From positions 1-64,000 of the forward strand of contig NZ_JAMWZS010000001.1 in NCBI RefSeq assembly GCF_024282095.1: DNA of 64,000 nt, in the 5' to 3' direction. The position numbers and the translations under genes were made by a program. This document shows, piece after piece, positions 55,764 to 64,000 of this stretch. The notes under the pieces were generated by a model. That model was given only the letters and a program-made list of their open reading frames with translations, did no database searches and was not told the DNA's origin. The stretch's first letter is position 1; each line of letters starts with the position of its first letter. This DNA comes from Nitrosomonas sp. (lineage in GTDB: Bacteria; Pseudomonadota; Gammaproteobacteria; Burkholderiales; Nitrosomonadaceae).

Positions 55764-56549
55764 ATGACAACGATTCGTTCACCGGCGGTGGCAGGCTTGT
55801 TTTATCCCGCTGATGCATGGCAACTTAAACAGGATGTGCAGCACTTGCTTGCAGAAGCGAGCGTGCATGATTTAAAACCAAAGGTATTGATCGTTCCGCA
55901 TGCCGGGTATATCTATTCGGGTGCTGTGGCTGCGGCGGCGTATGCGAATCTGAGTGCTGTCGCTGCGATCATTCAGCGCGTGGTGTTGCTTGGGCCTGCA
56001 CATCGTATTGCTGTACGTGGTTTAGCTTTGCCTGGCGTGGATGTGTTTGATACGCCGCTGGGCAGCGTGAAGCTGGATGTGGATTTGGTGCATGCGATTG
56101 CATATTTGCCGCAAGTGACTGTCAATAAAGAGGTGCATGCGCTGGAGCATTCACTGGAAGTGCAATTGCCGTTCTTGCAAAGCATACTGGACGAGTTTAC
56201 CTTGTTGCCATTGGCGGTCGGCATGGCAGCGGCGGAAGAGGTGGCTGAGGTGTTGAATTACGTGTGGGGCGGGCAGGAAACTCTGATTGTGATCAGTTCC
56301 GATCTTTCGCATTATTTACCGTATGCGACAGCGCAGCGCGTGGACAGTGAAACGGTTCAGTCGATACTGCAGTTGCGGCACCCTATTGAACATGATCATG
56401 CGTGCGGCAGTATCCCCATCAATGGGCTGATCATGGCAGCTCAAAAACATCATCTCACGCCGCATTTGCTGGATTTGAGAAACTCCGGGGATACGGCGGG
56501 ATCGCGGAATCAAGTGGTGGGTTATGCAGCGATTGCATTTAACGAATAG
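55764..56549 (+). CDS. MEMO1-family protein (AmmeMemoRadiSam system protein B)
   Basis: 261 residues, the MEMO fold related to class III extradiol dioxygenases. Candidate metal ligands: His46 (VLIVPHAGYIYSGAV) and His80 (LLGPAHRIAVRG); the third human MEMO1 ligand, a Cys near the C-terminus, is replaced in the region DLRNSGDTAGSRNQVVGYAA. SSDLSHYLPY (near 183) contains the family DLSHY motif. The biochemical role is unknown. First gene of a four-gene run; the stop is 11 bases before the AMMECR1-like start. Confidence 0.92.
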   Translation: MTTIRSPAVAGLFYPADAWQLKQDVQHLLAEASVHDLKPKVLIVPHAGYIYSGAVAAAAYANLSAVAAIIQRVVLLGPAHRIAVRGLALPGVDVFDTPLGSVKLDVDLVHAIAYLPQVTVNKEVHALEHSLEVQLPFLQSILDEFTLLPLAVGMAAAEEVAEVLNYVWGGQETLIVISSDLSHYLPYATAQRVDSETVQSILQLRHPIEHDHACGSIPINGLIMAAQKHHLTPHLLDLRNSGDTAGSRNQVVGYAAIAFNE

Positions 56550-56560
56550 GGGGAACAAAC

Positions 56561-57151
56561 ATGTCACTTGAGAAAAATGAGCAAGGAAGAATACTGTTGC
56601 ACATTGCGCGCGCCGCTATTTCCCGTGCTTTGCACGTATCTTGTGCGCCTGCGGCAGTGAACGAGAATATGCCATGGCTTTCCCGGCCGGGAGCCACGTT
56701 TGTCACCCTGACGCAATGGGATGAATTGCGCGGCTGCATCGGTTCGTTGCAGGCTTGTGATCCGTTGATTGAAGATGTCAGCAATAATGCGGTATCAGCA
56801 GCACTGTACGATCCTCGTTTTATGCCATTGGCGGCGGATGAGTTAGATACGGTCAGCGTGGAAGTGTCACTACTCTCTGAATTACAACCGATGGATTTCA
56901 GCAGTGAAGCCGATGCGCTGGCACAATTGCGTCCGAATATTGACGGCGTGGTGTTTGAGTATGGATCTTATCGCAGTACCTTTTTGCCTCAGGTATGGGA
57001 AAGTCTGCCGCAACCGCAGCAATTTCTCGCCAGGTTAAAGTCGAAAGCCAGGTTGGCTGAAGATTTCTGGGCTGAAGATATTCAGTTATCCCGGTATACC
57101 GTGAGCAAGTGGCGTGAAGCAGATTATTGCAAGGAGCATGCGCATGGATGA
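56561..57151 (+). CDS. AMMECR1-domain protein (AmmeMemoRadiSam system protein A)
   Basis: 196 residues. The AMMECR1 signature is LRGCIGSLQA (near residues 51-60), preceded by FVTLTQWDE and followed by YDPRFMPLAADELD. The domain is widespread in all kingdoms; its biochemical function is unknown, though the conserved Cys of RGCIG suggests a thiol-based role (inference). Its last eight bases overlap the start of the radical SAM gene. Confidence 0.93.
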   Translation: MSLEKNEQGRILLHIARAAISRALHVSCAPAAVNENMPWLSRPGATFVTLTQWDELRGCIGSLQACDPLIEDVSNNAVSAALYDPRFMPLAADELDTVSVEVSLLSELQPMDFSSEADALAQLRPNIDGVVFEYGSYRSTFLPQVWESLPQPQQFLARLKSKARLAEDFWAEDIQLSRYTVSKWREADYCKEHAHG

Positions 57152-58241
57152 GCCGATTAGTGGCGTTGAACAACACCCAGCCAAATACTGGCACGCGTTG
57201 GATGACGGTCGGATTCAATGTGATTTGTGTCCGCGTGATTGCAAATTACATGAAGGGCAGCGTGGCGCCTGTTTCGTCCGTGGTCGTGTTGGTGACGCCA
57301 TGGTGCTGACGACATACGGGCGTTCGTCCGGTTTTTGTATCGACCCCATCGAAAAAAAGCCATTGAATCATTTTTATCCCGGTAGCAGCGTTTTGTCGTT
57401 TGGCACGGCAGGCTGTAATCTTGCCTGCAAATTTTGCCAGAACTGGGATATTTCCAAATCACGCAGCTTTGACAGGTTGCTTGATCAGGCCAGTCCGGAA
57501 GCTATTGCGCAGTGTGCGGAACGGTATGGCTGCAAGAGTGTGGCGTTTACTTATAACGATCCGGTGATTTTCGCCGAGTATGCAATGGATGTGGCCGATG
57601 CCTGTCATGCCAGGAACATCAAAACTGTCGCTGTAACGGCGGGTTATATTCACGCGCAACCGCGACGTGATTTTTTTGCCAAGATGGATGCCGCCAACGT
57701 TGATCTCAAAGCATTTACCGATGAATTTTATGTCAGGCAGACCGGATCGCATCTGCAACCTGTGCTGGAGACATTACAGTATCTTAAGCATGAAACCAAT
57801 GTGTGGTTTGAGTTGACGACGTTACTAATTCCGGATCTGAATGACTCAGCCCAGGAAATCAGCGCGATGAGCGAGTGGATCGTCAAAGCACTGGGTACCG
57901 ATGTGCCATTGCATTTCAGCGCTTTTCATCCGGATTACAAACTCAACGATAAACCGGCTACACCGGCTAAAACGCTGATTCAGGCGCGCAAGATCGCACT
58001 GGATGCCGGGTTACGGTATGTGTATACCGGCAATGTCCATCATGTGGCAGGCGATACAACGTATTGCCCGGCATGCGCAACGGAACTGATTGTGCGCGAC
58101 TGGTATGAAATCAAGCAATATCGCTTGACTCAGGATGGTCGCTGTGACAATTGTAATGCTACGATTGCAGGCCGTTTTGGACAATTTGCCGGCCAATTCG
58201 GCAGGCAGCGTATCCCGGTCAGGGTTGGAGCAGTTGCATGA
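57144..58241 (+). CDS. Radical SAM enzyme of the AmmeMemoRadiSam system
   Basis: 366 residues from the ATG at 57144, chosen since AAGGAG ends seven bases upstream; the frame is open to 57114. The 4Fe-4S motif is C91-x3-C95-x2-C98 (FGTAGCNLACKFCQNWDISK). Before it, four Cys (residues 26-43: CDLCPRDC and GAC) and after it a C-terminal zinc-ribbon pair (YCPAC and CDNC) suggest extra metal sites. It resembles PflA-like activating enzymes (FTYNDPVIFAEYA). The substrate is unknown, perhaps modifying a partner protein. Confidence 0.94.
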   Translation: MDEPISGVEQHPAKYWHALDDGRIQCDLCPRDCKLHEGQRGACFVRGRVGDAMVLTTYGRSSGFCIDPIEKKPLNHFYPGSSVLSFGTAGCNLACKFCQNWDISKSRSFDRLLDQASPEAIAQCAERYGCKSVAFTYNDPVIFAEYAMDVADACHARNIKTVAVTAGYIHAQPRRDFFAKMDAANVDLKAFTDEFYVRQTGSHLQPVLETLQYLKHETNVWFELTTLLIPDLNDSAQEISAMSEWIVKALGTDVPLHFSAFHPDYKLNDKPATPAKTLIQARKIALDAGLRYVYTGNVHHVAGDTTYCPACATELIVRDWYEIKQYRLTQDGRCDNCNATIAGRFGQFAGQFGRQRIPVRVGAVA

Positions 58242-58867
58242 CAGCCGTGAAAATCCCAGTCGATGCCGTTGAATTGGCTGGTGAATTGGTATTGCCGCCT
58301 GCTGCATCCGGTGTCGTGCTGTTCGCGCACGGTAGCGGCAGCAGCCGTTTCAGTCCCCGCAACACCTTTGTTGCCAATGTATTACAGCAACAGGGTATCG
58401 GCACGTTGCTGTTTGATCTGCTGACACGTGCGGAAGACCAGAATGATGCGATGCGTTTCGACATCGATCTGCTGACGCATCGCTTGCTTGCTGCCACTGC
58501 CTGGCTCCAGGCTAATCCTGAAACAAAGATTTCACCTGTTGGTTACTTCGGTGCCAGCACCGGTGCCGCCGCAGCACTACAGGCAGCCGCTAAGATGGGG
58601 GGCGCAGTTGCCGCCGTGGTATCACGCGGCGGGCGCCCTGATTTGGCGGGGGAAATTGCGCTAGGTCAAGTGATTGCGCCGACATTGCTCGTCGTTGGTA
58701 GCGAGGATCATGGTGTGATTGAGCTGAACGAACAAGCTCATGCGCTGGTGAAATGTGAGAAGAAACTCGTGCTTGTGCCTGGAGCGACACATTTATTTGC
58801 AGAACCGGGTACGCTGGAGCAGGCTGCGCAGCTTGCCGCCCATTGGTTCTTAAACTATCTGCATTGA
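58238..58867 (+). CDS. Alpha/beta hydrolase, dienelactone-hydrolase type
   Basis: 209 residues. Nucleophile elbow YFGASTGAAA (Ser near 109), acid Asp in VGSEDHG (near 152) and base His in GATHLF (near 187) form the triad; FAHGSGSSRFSPRN near residue 30 is the oxyanion region. Relatives are often fused to a phosphoribosyltransferase domain, which is absent here. Its ATG overlaps the radical SAM stop (ATGA), so it is translated with the three-gene system before it, although it is not a usual member of that trio. Confidence 0.9.
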   Translation: MTAVKIPVDAVELAGELVLPPAASGVVLFAHGSGSSRFSPRNTFVANVLQQQGIGTLLFDLLTRAEDQNDAMRFDIDLLTHRLLAATAWLQANPETKISPVGYFGASTGAAAALQAAAKMGGAVAAVVSRGGRPDLAGEIALGQVIAPTLLVVGSEDHGVIELNEQAHALVKCEKKLVLVPGATHLFAEPGTLEQAAQLAAHWFLNYLH

Positions 58868-58919
58868 AGCTCGTGCTATTAACTACTAGGAAATATTGCG
58901 TCAATTATTTGATTTTCTA

Positions 58920-59159
58920 TTAGAAATCATCTTCCGGCAACTGAAAATCACTGGTGTCGATATCAAACATTTCTAATTCATTATCTACTTCGGTTTCGAA
59001 CCAATCTTCAGTAGCATTTCTCTTGTTGCTTTTAGAATCATGTTTATCAGTACGGTAATACGTAGCCATGTCCTGGGACTGGTGTTTATCGTTGATAGGA
59101 ATGAGCTGGTTTTCAAGCGTAGATTTCTCAGTATGTATCCCAAGTGTTTTGTTGCGCAT
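58920..59159 (-). CDS. Small acidic hypothetical protein
   Basis: 79 residues, acidic and probably disordered, ending DNELEMFDIDTSDFQLPEDD. No signal peptide or known motif. It has a good ribosome site (AAGGAGA, eight bases before the ATG), which is the main reason to believe it is translated. It converges with the hydrolase gene. Confidence 0.6.
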   Translation of the reverse strand: MRNKTLGIHTEKSTLENQLIPINDKHQSQDMATYYRTDKHDSKSNKRNATEDWFETEVDNELEMFDIDTSDFQLPEDDF

Positions 59160-59316
59160 TTGATCGTTCTCCTTGTTAGCTAACTGGTCTTAAATTGGTC
59201 GATAGCTATACTGACCAAAAACACCGATGAATTCTTTGATATTAGTCAATGAGAGCCCATGTCATCGTCTTGAAGATCATGTAAATAACGATATTTATTT
59301 ACGGCAGGGAACGGGG

Positions 59317-59762
59317 ATGACTACCAGTAAAAGCGAAATTCTGAACGGTGGTGCGGGAAATGACGCCTTTGACACGGCAAGGGTAATGACATTTACATCC
59401 TAGGGCGCGGTTACGGTGGTGAAACCGTAGTCGAGAATGATACTACTGCGGGCAACGCCGACATGGCACAATTTCTGTCGGGTATCAACGCGAATCAAAT
59501 CTGGTTCCAACATATCGGCAATAACCTGGAGGTCGGTGTGATTGGTACCGCTGACAGACTGGTGATCAAGGATTGGTACTTGGGTTCGGCTTATCATGTC
59601 GAGCAATGCAGAACGACCGATGGTCTGACACTGCAAGATAGCAAAGTCGAGAATCTGGTGACTGCAATGGCTGGTTTTACACCGCCTGACATCGGGCAGG
59701 CCACACTGCCACCGGCTTATGAATCAACCCTGGATCCGCTGATTACGGCCTTCTGGTTATAG
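59317..59762 (+). pseudogene. C-terminal RTX / haemolysin-type protein remnant with frameshift
   Basis: From the ATG at 59317 the frame reads TTSKSEILNGGAGNDAFD and then meets TAG at 59401; the true continuation is in another frame: GKGNDIYILGRGYGGETVVE (about 59376 on) followed by the haemolysin-type C-terminal domain (SGINANQIWFQHIGNNLEVG, VIKDWYLGS, TTDGLTLQDSKVENLVTAMA). So a short RTX repeat tract joins a C-terminal secretion-type domain with a single-base frameshift between DAFD and GKGND. Such tails belong to proteins exported by type I systems; the bulk of the protein is missing. Confidence 0.75.
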
Positions 59763-59833
59763 TCGTTGTTCCCCTCCGCATTTGCGTTTCATGCAAGTGC
59801 GCGAATTCTTCAAGTGCCGTGGCCGAATTTAAT

Positions 59834-59960
59834 AAGCTGTTGGAAGTCGTTTCTGAGGCAGCCGATGCCAGGCAAAATAGGCGATAAGGCGTAGCTTACG
59901 CGTGATAAATGAGTATTTCGAGCCTGTTTTTAACACCGTAGCGGCAACGCAGGTTGATGT
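59834..59960 (-). repeat. Dispersed intergenic repeat, copy C
   Basis: Reverse-oriented copy: on the minus strand it reads TGCCGCTACGGTGTTAAAAA then CAGGCTCG, TATTTTGCCTGGCATCGGCT and CAGAAACGACTTCCAACAG. It lies between the RTX remnant and the convergent 124-residue gene. Confidence 0.85.
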
Positions 59961-59992
59961 GATTTATCAAAAGAAGAAGGTGAGCGAGCCAA

Positions 59993-60367
59993 TCATTTTT
60001 CTGACCAAGCAAACGCTTTAGTAATGGATGGGGTTTTTATATGAGAAGCCTTCTGAAGTTCCTCGGTAGGTCCGAGAATGGCGCAAATCCTTTGAAATTC
60101 ATTGCGAATAATGGCCGGTGATTGCTGTAGGTAAGCAGCAAGAATTTTTGTATTGGTGGTTTCCAGAATAAGGCTTGCTTCCAGTAGGCGGTGCAGGGAA
60201 GGGGGTAACATTTTTTTGCCATCCAATGATTCAATGAGGTGCGCTGCATGCATTTTTGCACGCCTGAGCTGGCCGGCTTCATAAAACCAGGCGCTATTTT
60301 TTTCATTGCTACTACTGGAATGACTGCTGCCGGCATCAAGGCTGATTTGAGTTTCGGACTGTCTCAT
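59993..60367 (-). CDS. Hypothetical protein, possible helix-turn-helix
   Basis: 124 residues, mostly helical. A Ser-rich N-terminus (SSHSSSSNEKN) precedes RAKMHAAHLIESLDGKKMLP and LLEASLILETTNTKILAAYL; then QQSPAIIRNEFQRICAILG reads like a turn and recognition helix of a winged-helix/LuxR-like end domain. It is not a known family to me. It lies about 150 bases downstream of lon on the same strand. Confidence 0.65.
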   Translation of the reverse strand: MRQSETQISLDAGSSHSSSSNEKNSAWFYEAGQLRRAKMHAAHLIESLDGKKMLPPSLHRLLEASLILETTNTKILAAYLQQSPAIIRNEFQRICAILGPTEELQKASHIKTPSITKAFAWSEK

Positions 60368-60521
60368 GTGAATTCACTCCTCACGTACGGTAATAGTTCC
60401 AGGATAGCAAGGATATATGACAAGAATATAACAAAAGCGCATCGACTTGCTTCCAATAATTCACTGTAGCTTGGTAAAAGTGAAATTACAATGCGGCAAA
60501 TTGCCGCTGCATTGCAGACGC

Positions 60522-62897
60522 TTACACCAGCTTAAATGCCGGCACTGAAGATTGTGTGCCGGCACTGTTTAATGCAGCTTGAATGGCATCATCCGCGGTT
60601 TCCAATAAAATAAATTGCATGGCCGTTCGCGTTGCCTCGGGTACGTCACGCAGATCCTTTTGGTTGCGCGCGGGCAGCAAAACCGTTTGCAGTCCGGCGC
60701 GCTGTGCCGCCAATATCTTTTCCTTGATACCGCCTACCGGCAATACCAATCCGCGCAGACTGATTTCTCCGGTCATGGCAACATCGTGGCGCACCGGTCG
60801 ATTGGTGAACAACGAGGCGAGTGCGATGAACATCGCAACACCTGCGCTCGGTCCATCTTTTGGAATGGCGCCTGCCGGAACATGCAGGTGCACATCAATG
60901 CCATCAAACAGCGACACCGGAATATTGAGATCGCTGGCGCGCGCCTTGATCAAGGTAAGTGCCGCTTGTGCACTTTCTTTCATGACATCGCCCAGTTGTC
61001 CCGTCAGAATCAGTCGCCCGGAGCCGTTGACCCGCGTGGCTTCAATAAACAGAATGTCGCCACCCACCGGTGTCCAGGCCAGACCCGTAGCGACCCCGGG
61101 TAAATCCGTATGCAGCGCCAACTCATGCTCAAATTTCTTCGCACCTAAAATGGTATCCAGTGCTGCTTCATCAATATGCACCTGTTGCTGTTCGTCTTCC
61201 GCAATGCGCAAGGCCGCGTGCCGCATTACCCGGCCGATTTCCCGTTCGAACTGACGAACGCCGGCTTCCCGGGTGTAATCCGCAATAATACTGACCAGTG
61301 CTGCGGGTGTCAGCGTGCACTGATCTTCACGCAAACCATTCGCTTCGCTCTGGCGCTGTACCAGATACCGCAGCGCAATTTGCAGTTTTTCCTCTTGCGT
61401 ATAGCCGGGTAAATCAATAATTTCCATGCGATCTCGCACCGGTGGCGGTACGTTGTCGATGACATTCGCGGTGGCAATGAAAATCACCCGGCTCAAGTCA
61501 AACGGCACCCCCAGATAATTATCGCGGAAAGTCGAATTCTGCTCCGGATCAAGAATTTCCAGCAGCGCAGCAGACGGATCGCCCTGTATGCTGGCGGTCA
61601 TTTTGTCGATTTCATCGAGCATCATGACGCAGTTGCGCGCCCCAGCCTTGCGCAAACTTTGCACGATATTGCCCGGCATGGCGCCGACATAGGTGCGGCG
61701 ATGGCCGCGCATTTCAGCTTCATCGTGCACGCCGCCTAATGACACGCGGACAAATGGCCGCTGCAAGGCACGCGCGATGCTTTGGCCCAATGAAGTCTTG
61801 CCCACGCCCGGCGGCCCGACAAAACACAAAATAGGTGCGCGGCCTTGGGGTTTCAATTTTTGTACGGCGAGAAACTCGATAATGCGCTGCTTGATGCGCT
61901 CCAGCCCAAAGTGATCGGCTTCCAGGATTTGACGCGCGGCATTCAGGTCGATCGGTGTTTCTTCAGGCAAGCGCCATGGCAATTCGGTCATCCATTCCAG
62001 ATAAGTATGCAGCATCGAGTATTCGCTTGAAGCGCTCGGCATGCGCTGCAACCGTTGTAATTCCTTACGCGCTTGTGTTTCGATGTCGCTGGGCATGCCG
62101 GCATCGGTAATTGCTTGGTCCAATTGCGCAATTTCCTGATCATCTTCACCGTCTTCACCCAGCTCTTTTTGGATCGCTTTTAGCTGTTCGCGTAATAAAT
62201 ACTTACGTTCGCGATCTTCCATTTGTTCTTTGGTGCGTTCACCGATTTCCTGCGATAGCCTTAACACTTCAATGCGGCGAGTCAGAATCTGCAGCACCTT
62301 CTGCAACCGTTCTTCGATATCAATGGTTTCAAGCAGCATTTGTTTTTCACTGATTTCGGTGTCGAGCAGGCTGGCAGTGATGTCGGCCAAGTGTGATGGT
62401 GTGCGCGTCGCTTGCAATGCGTGCGCAAGTTCTGCCGGTACGCCCGGCAATAACGACAGAATTTCGATCGCGCGCTCGCGTAGCTGCAATGTCAGTGCTT
62501 CCGTTTGCGTTGCGATATGCGTCGATTCCTTGATGCGTTTTATCCGCGCGGCAATGAATGGATAGCCTTCGATGATCTCTTCAATCTGAAAACGCTCCAT
62601 CCCTTGGCATACGGCATGATGCGTGCCGTCTTCCGATGCAATGTGGCGCACGACATTGGCGATCGTGCCGATGCTGCACAATGTGTCAAATCCCGGATTG
62701 TCGACGGTGGCATCCTTCTGCAAAACAATGCCGATGGGTGTTTTGGATTGCAGTGCATGCTCAATGGTGGCGATCGACTTGACTCGACCAACCGTGATAG
62801 GCATTAATACATGAGGAAAAAGCACAACGTTACGCATGGGTACCAATGCGATGACATCAGCAGGCAACTCAAATTGGGTTGTGGCAGATTGTTCCAT
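60522..62897 (-). CDS. lon: ATP-dependent protease La (Lon)
   Basis: 791-residue cytoplasmic hexameric protease. N-terminal substrate domain (12-200), AAA+ domain with Walker A GPPGVGKT (361-368), Walker B NCVMMLDEIDK (near 422-432), and the proteolytic domain with the Ser684 of KDGPSAGVA and Lys725 of GGIKEK. The N-terminal and C-terminal lengths are those of LonA. Lon degrades misfolded and regulatory proteins. No clpX-hupB neighbour, so the usual order is not kept here. The CBS-pair gene is the next gene upstream on the same strand. Confidence 0.97.
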   Translation of the reverse strand: MEQSATTQFELPADVIALVPMRNVVLFPHVLMPITVGRVKSIATIEHALQSKTPIGIVLQKDATVDNPGFDTLCSIGTIANVVRHIASEDGTHHAVCQGMERFQIEEIIEGYPFIAARIKRIKESTHIATQTEALTLQLRERAIEILSLLPGVPAELAHALQATRTPSHLADITASLLDTEISEKQMLLETIDIEERLQKVLQILTRRIEVLRLSQEIGERTKEQMEDRERKYLLREQLKAIQKELGEDGEDDQEIAQLDQAITDAGMPSDIETQARKELQRLQRMPSASSEYSMLHTYLEWMTELPWRLPEETPIDLNAARQILEADHFGLERIKQRIIEFLAVQKLKPQGRAPILCFVGPPGVGKTSLGQSIARALQRPFVRVSLGGVHDEAEMRGHRRTYVGAMPGNIVQSLRKAGARNCVMMLDEIDKMTASIQGDPSAALLEILDPEQNSTFRDNYLGVPFDLSRVIFIATANVIDNVPPPVRDRMEIIDLPGYTQEEKLQIALRYLVQRQSEANGLREDQCTLTPAALVSIIADYTREAGVRQFEREIGRVMRHAALRIAEDEQQQVHIDEAALDTILGAKKFEHELALHTDLPGVATGLAWTPVGGDILFIEATRVNGSGRLILTGQLGDVMKESAQAALTLIKARASDLNIPVSLFDGIDVHLHVPAGAIPKDGPSAGVAMFIALASLFTNRPVRHDVAMTGEISLRGLVLPVGGIKEKILAAQRAGLQTVLLPARNQKDLRDVPEATRTAMQFILLETADDAIQAALNSAGTQSSVPAFKLV

Positions 62898-63014
62898 AGC
62901 AACTCTTCCTCCAGGAATTTAACAGCTGGTTTTAATATTCTTATGGAATATTTGAGTGCTTAGCTAGAAATTCAAGTGAAACCCTTCGATATTATTTAGC
63001 GCGCCCGCTTAGTG

Positions 63015-63050
63015 AACCCGGAAACCCCATCTCACTGAAGTTTCCCGGTT
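63015..63050. terminator. Hairpin after the CBS-pair gene
   Basis: AACCCGGAAAC and GTTTCCCGGTT pair over eleven positions with one mismatch and a 14-base loop, 20 bases after the CBS-pair stop on the minus strand. No T tract follows, so the terminator call is weak. Confidence 0.4.
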
Positions 63051-63068
63051 GCCTGGAATTAACCCCCA

Positions 63069-63518
63069 TTATGGGCGATGCCGTATTTCCTTTTTCTGTT
63101 CATACCTCACCAATTTGGCGAGATCAAGCAGTTCTTCGGATACTATTTGTAATGCATCATCGAGAGTCAGTATACCGACCAGTTCACCGGTTTCATCCAC
63201 GACCGGTAAGCGCCGGCTGGTCTTGCGGCGCATCAACTCAATCGCATCATGCGTTGAGGCGCTTTCTTTTACTGTGAATACTTCCGGCGTCATGATGTCA
63301 CCGACGGTGATGACGGTTTCATCCAATTCCGTCGCCAAAACTTCCACCACAAGATCGCGGTCAGTCACAATGCCTACCGGTATTTGACGATCATTATGCT
63401 TGTCGACAACGATGACAGCGCCCACATGATACTGACGCATCAGCTTGGCTGCTTCCAGAACGGTTGCATCCCGTTGAATCACGATTACTTCACGATTGCA
63501 AATTTCACCGACAGTCAT
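63069..63518 (-). CDS. CBS-pair protein
   Basis: 149 residues holding two CBS domains: the first from VIVIQRDATVLEAAKLMRQY to PVGIVTDRDL (about 10-60), the second from VFTVKESASTHDAIELMRRK to LVGILTLDDAL (about 80-135). Such stand-alone pairs bind adenine nucleotides and act as energy sensors. It starts 46 bases after the stop of the zinc-ribbon protein gene and may share its transcript. Confidence 0.93.
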   Translation of the reverse strand: MTVGEICNREVIVIQRDATVLEAAKLMRQYHVGAVIVVDKHNDRQIPVGIVTDRDLVVEVLATELDETVITVGDIMTPEVFTVKESASTHDAIELMRRKTSRRLPVVDETGELVGILTLDDALQIVSEELLDLAKLVRYEQKKEIRHRP

Positions 63519-63564
63519 AATCTTCTCCTTTATTTTTGTACAAAAAACCAGCTGAATTCATGGC

Positions 63565-64000
63565 CTAATGTGACCAATGTGCGCGCAACAGGTTTTCTGC
63601 CGGATTATAATGAAATTCCAGATTGCCTTGATAGGCATCATGGATAGCTTCACCGATACCACGTGCAAGATGAATATCGGTGGTTGTTATCAACATTGTG
63701 TTATTTTCTTCTTCCATCGCCATGATTCGCTTCAATGGATGTTCGGTTTTTTCTTTTGTCTCTATGTTATGTATCAGATTGATGATTTCATCGTGATGAA
63801 CATACAAAAAGTCACCCTCTAAGGTCAAAAACCCGGCCGGATTGTGATCGAGAATGCGTTGGCAAGCTGGGCAATTGTGTTGATGTGCATCAGCGGGTGC
63901 CTTCAACCACTGCCACCGTCCGTGATGAAATACTGCGTTGCACTCTGGACAAATTGTCGGTTCCAGAAGTTTGCCTTTAATTTTGTAAGTATCGTGTACT
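63565..64000 (-). CDS. Zinc-ribbon protein (BCAM0308 type), N-terminal part outside the window
   Basis: The frame is open to the end of the window: upstream of the TTG at 63906 it reads VHDTYKIKGKLLEPT then ICPECNAVFHHGRWQWLKAP, so this is a partial gene of at least 144 codons. CPEC and CPACQRIL form two C-x2-C knuckles (a zinc ribbon), followed by a helical, His-rich domain (FLYVHHDEIINLIHNIETKE, then DIHLARGIGEAIHDAYQG). It resembles the BCAM0308 family of unknown function. The CBS-pair gene lies just downstream, and both are probably one unit. Confidence 0.8.
   Translation of the reverse strand, partial: VHDTYKIKGKLLEPTICPECNAVFHHGRWQWLKAPADAHQHNCPACQRILDHNPAGFLTLEGDFLYVHHDEIINLIHNIETKEKTEHPLKRIMAMEEENNTMLITTTDIHLARGIGEAIHDAYQGNLEFHYNPAENLLRAHWSH

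Overview
The window looks like chromosomal DNA of a betaproteobacterium, most likely a Nitrosomonas species (ammonia oxidiser). The best single pointer is a His-rich secreted protein of the SmbP type (52175-52519), a family first described in Nitrosomonas europaea. The moderate GC content, the AcnA-type aconitase, the cysD-cysNC arrangement and the many hypothetical proteins fit, but no amo, hao or rRNA gene is present, so the genus is an inference. No rRNA, tRNA or CRISPR array was seen.

Layout. 1-3.2 kb: end of an aldehyde dehydrogenase, a ferritin-like and 2-Cys peroxiredoxin pair, and a small lipoprotein. 3.6-11.4 kb: an alginate-export-type porin, cysD-cysNC (APS/PAPS synthesis), a DHH phosphoesterase, galE and galU. 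11.5-19.2 kb: acnA with an unusual insertion, a lone AbiGi-family gene, dnaE. 19.5-24.8 kb: a small IS5-like MITE, a methyltransferase with protein-arginine-methyltransferase motifs, a DUF2130 protein, an iron alcohol dehydrogenase with an ABM-domain partner, and a Crp/Fnr regulator. 24.9-31.9 kb: a PAS protein, a CheB-CheR-PAS fusion, a phospholipase-D family lipoprotein and a flavin disulfide reductase. 32-41.4 kb: transporters (BT1-type MFS, Atm1-type ABC, Nramp-related, CPA2 antiporter), two small hypotheticals and a 645-residue membrane protein of unknown function. 41.6-50.4 kb: an OmpA protein plus ExeA-like ATPase pair, an SPFH protein, a very large hybrid histidine kinase and a REC-EAL regulator. 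50.5-55.3 kb: a CDP-alcohol phosphatidyltransferase, an EEP-family hydrolase, SmbP, a truncated DUF2278 gene and a TIM-barrel-like secreted protein. 55.8-58.9 kb: a tight four-gene operon (MEMO1-like, AMMECR1-like, radical SAM, alpha/beta hydrolase). 59-64 kb: a frameshifted RTX remnant, small hypotheticals, lon, a CBS-pair protein and the 3' part of a zinc-ribbon protein.

Four copies of a roughly 80-140 bp interspersed repeat (11500-11580, 39299-39436, 48973-49105, 59834-59960) and one fragment lie between genes, three of them at convergent 3' ends. The most interesting observations are this repeat family, the arginine-methyltransferase-like protein, the four-gene radical SAM operon, the OmpA/ExeA-like pair and the large glycine-zipper membrane protein. 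All family assignments come from reading motifs; no database search was run.
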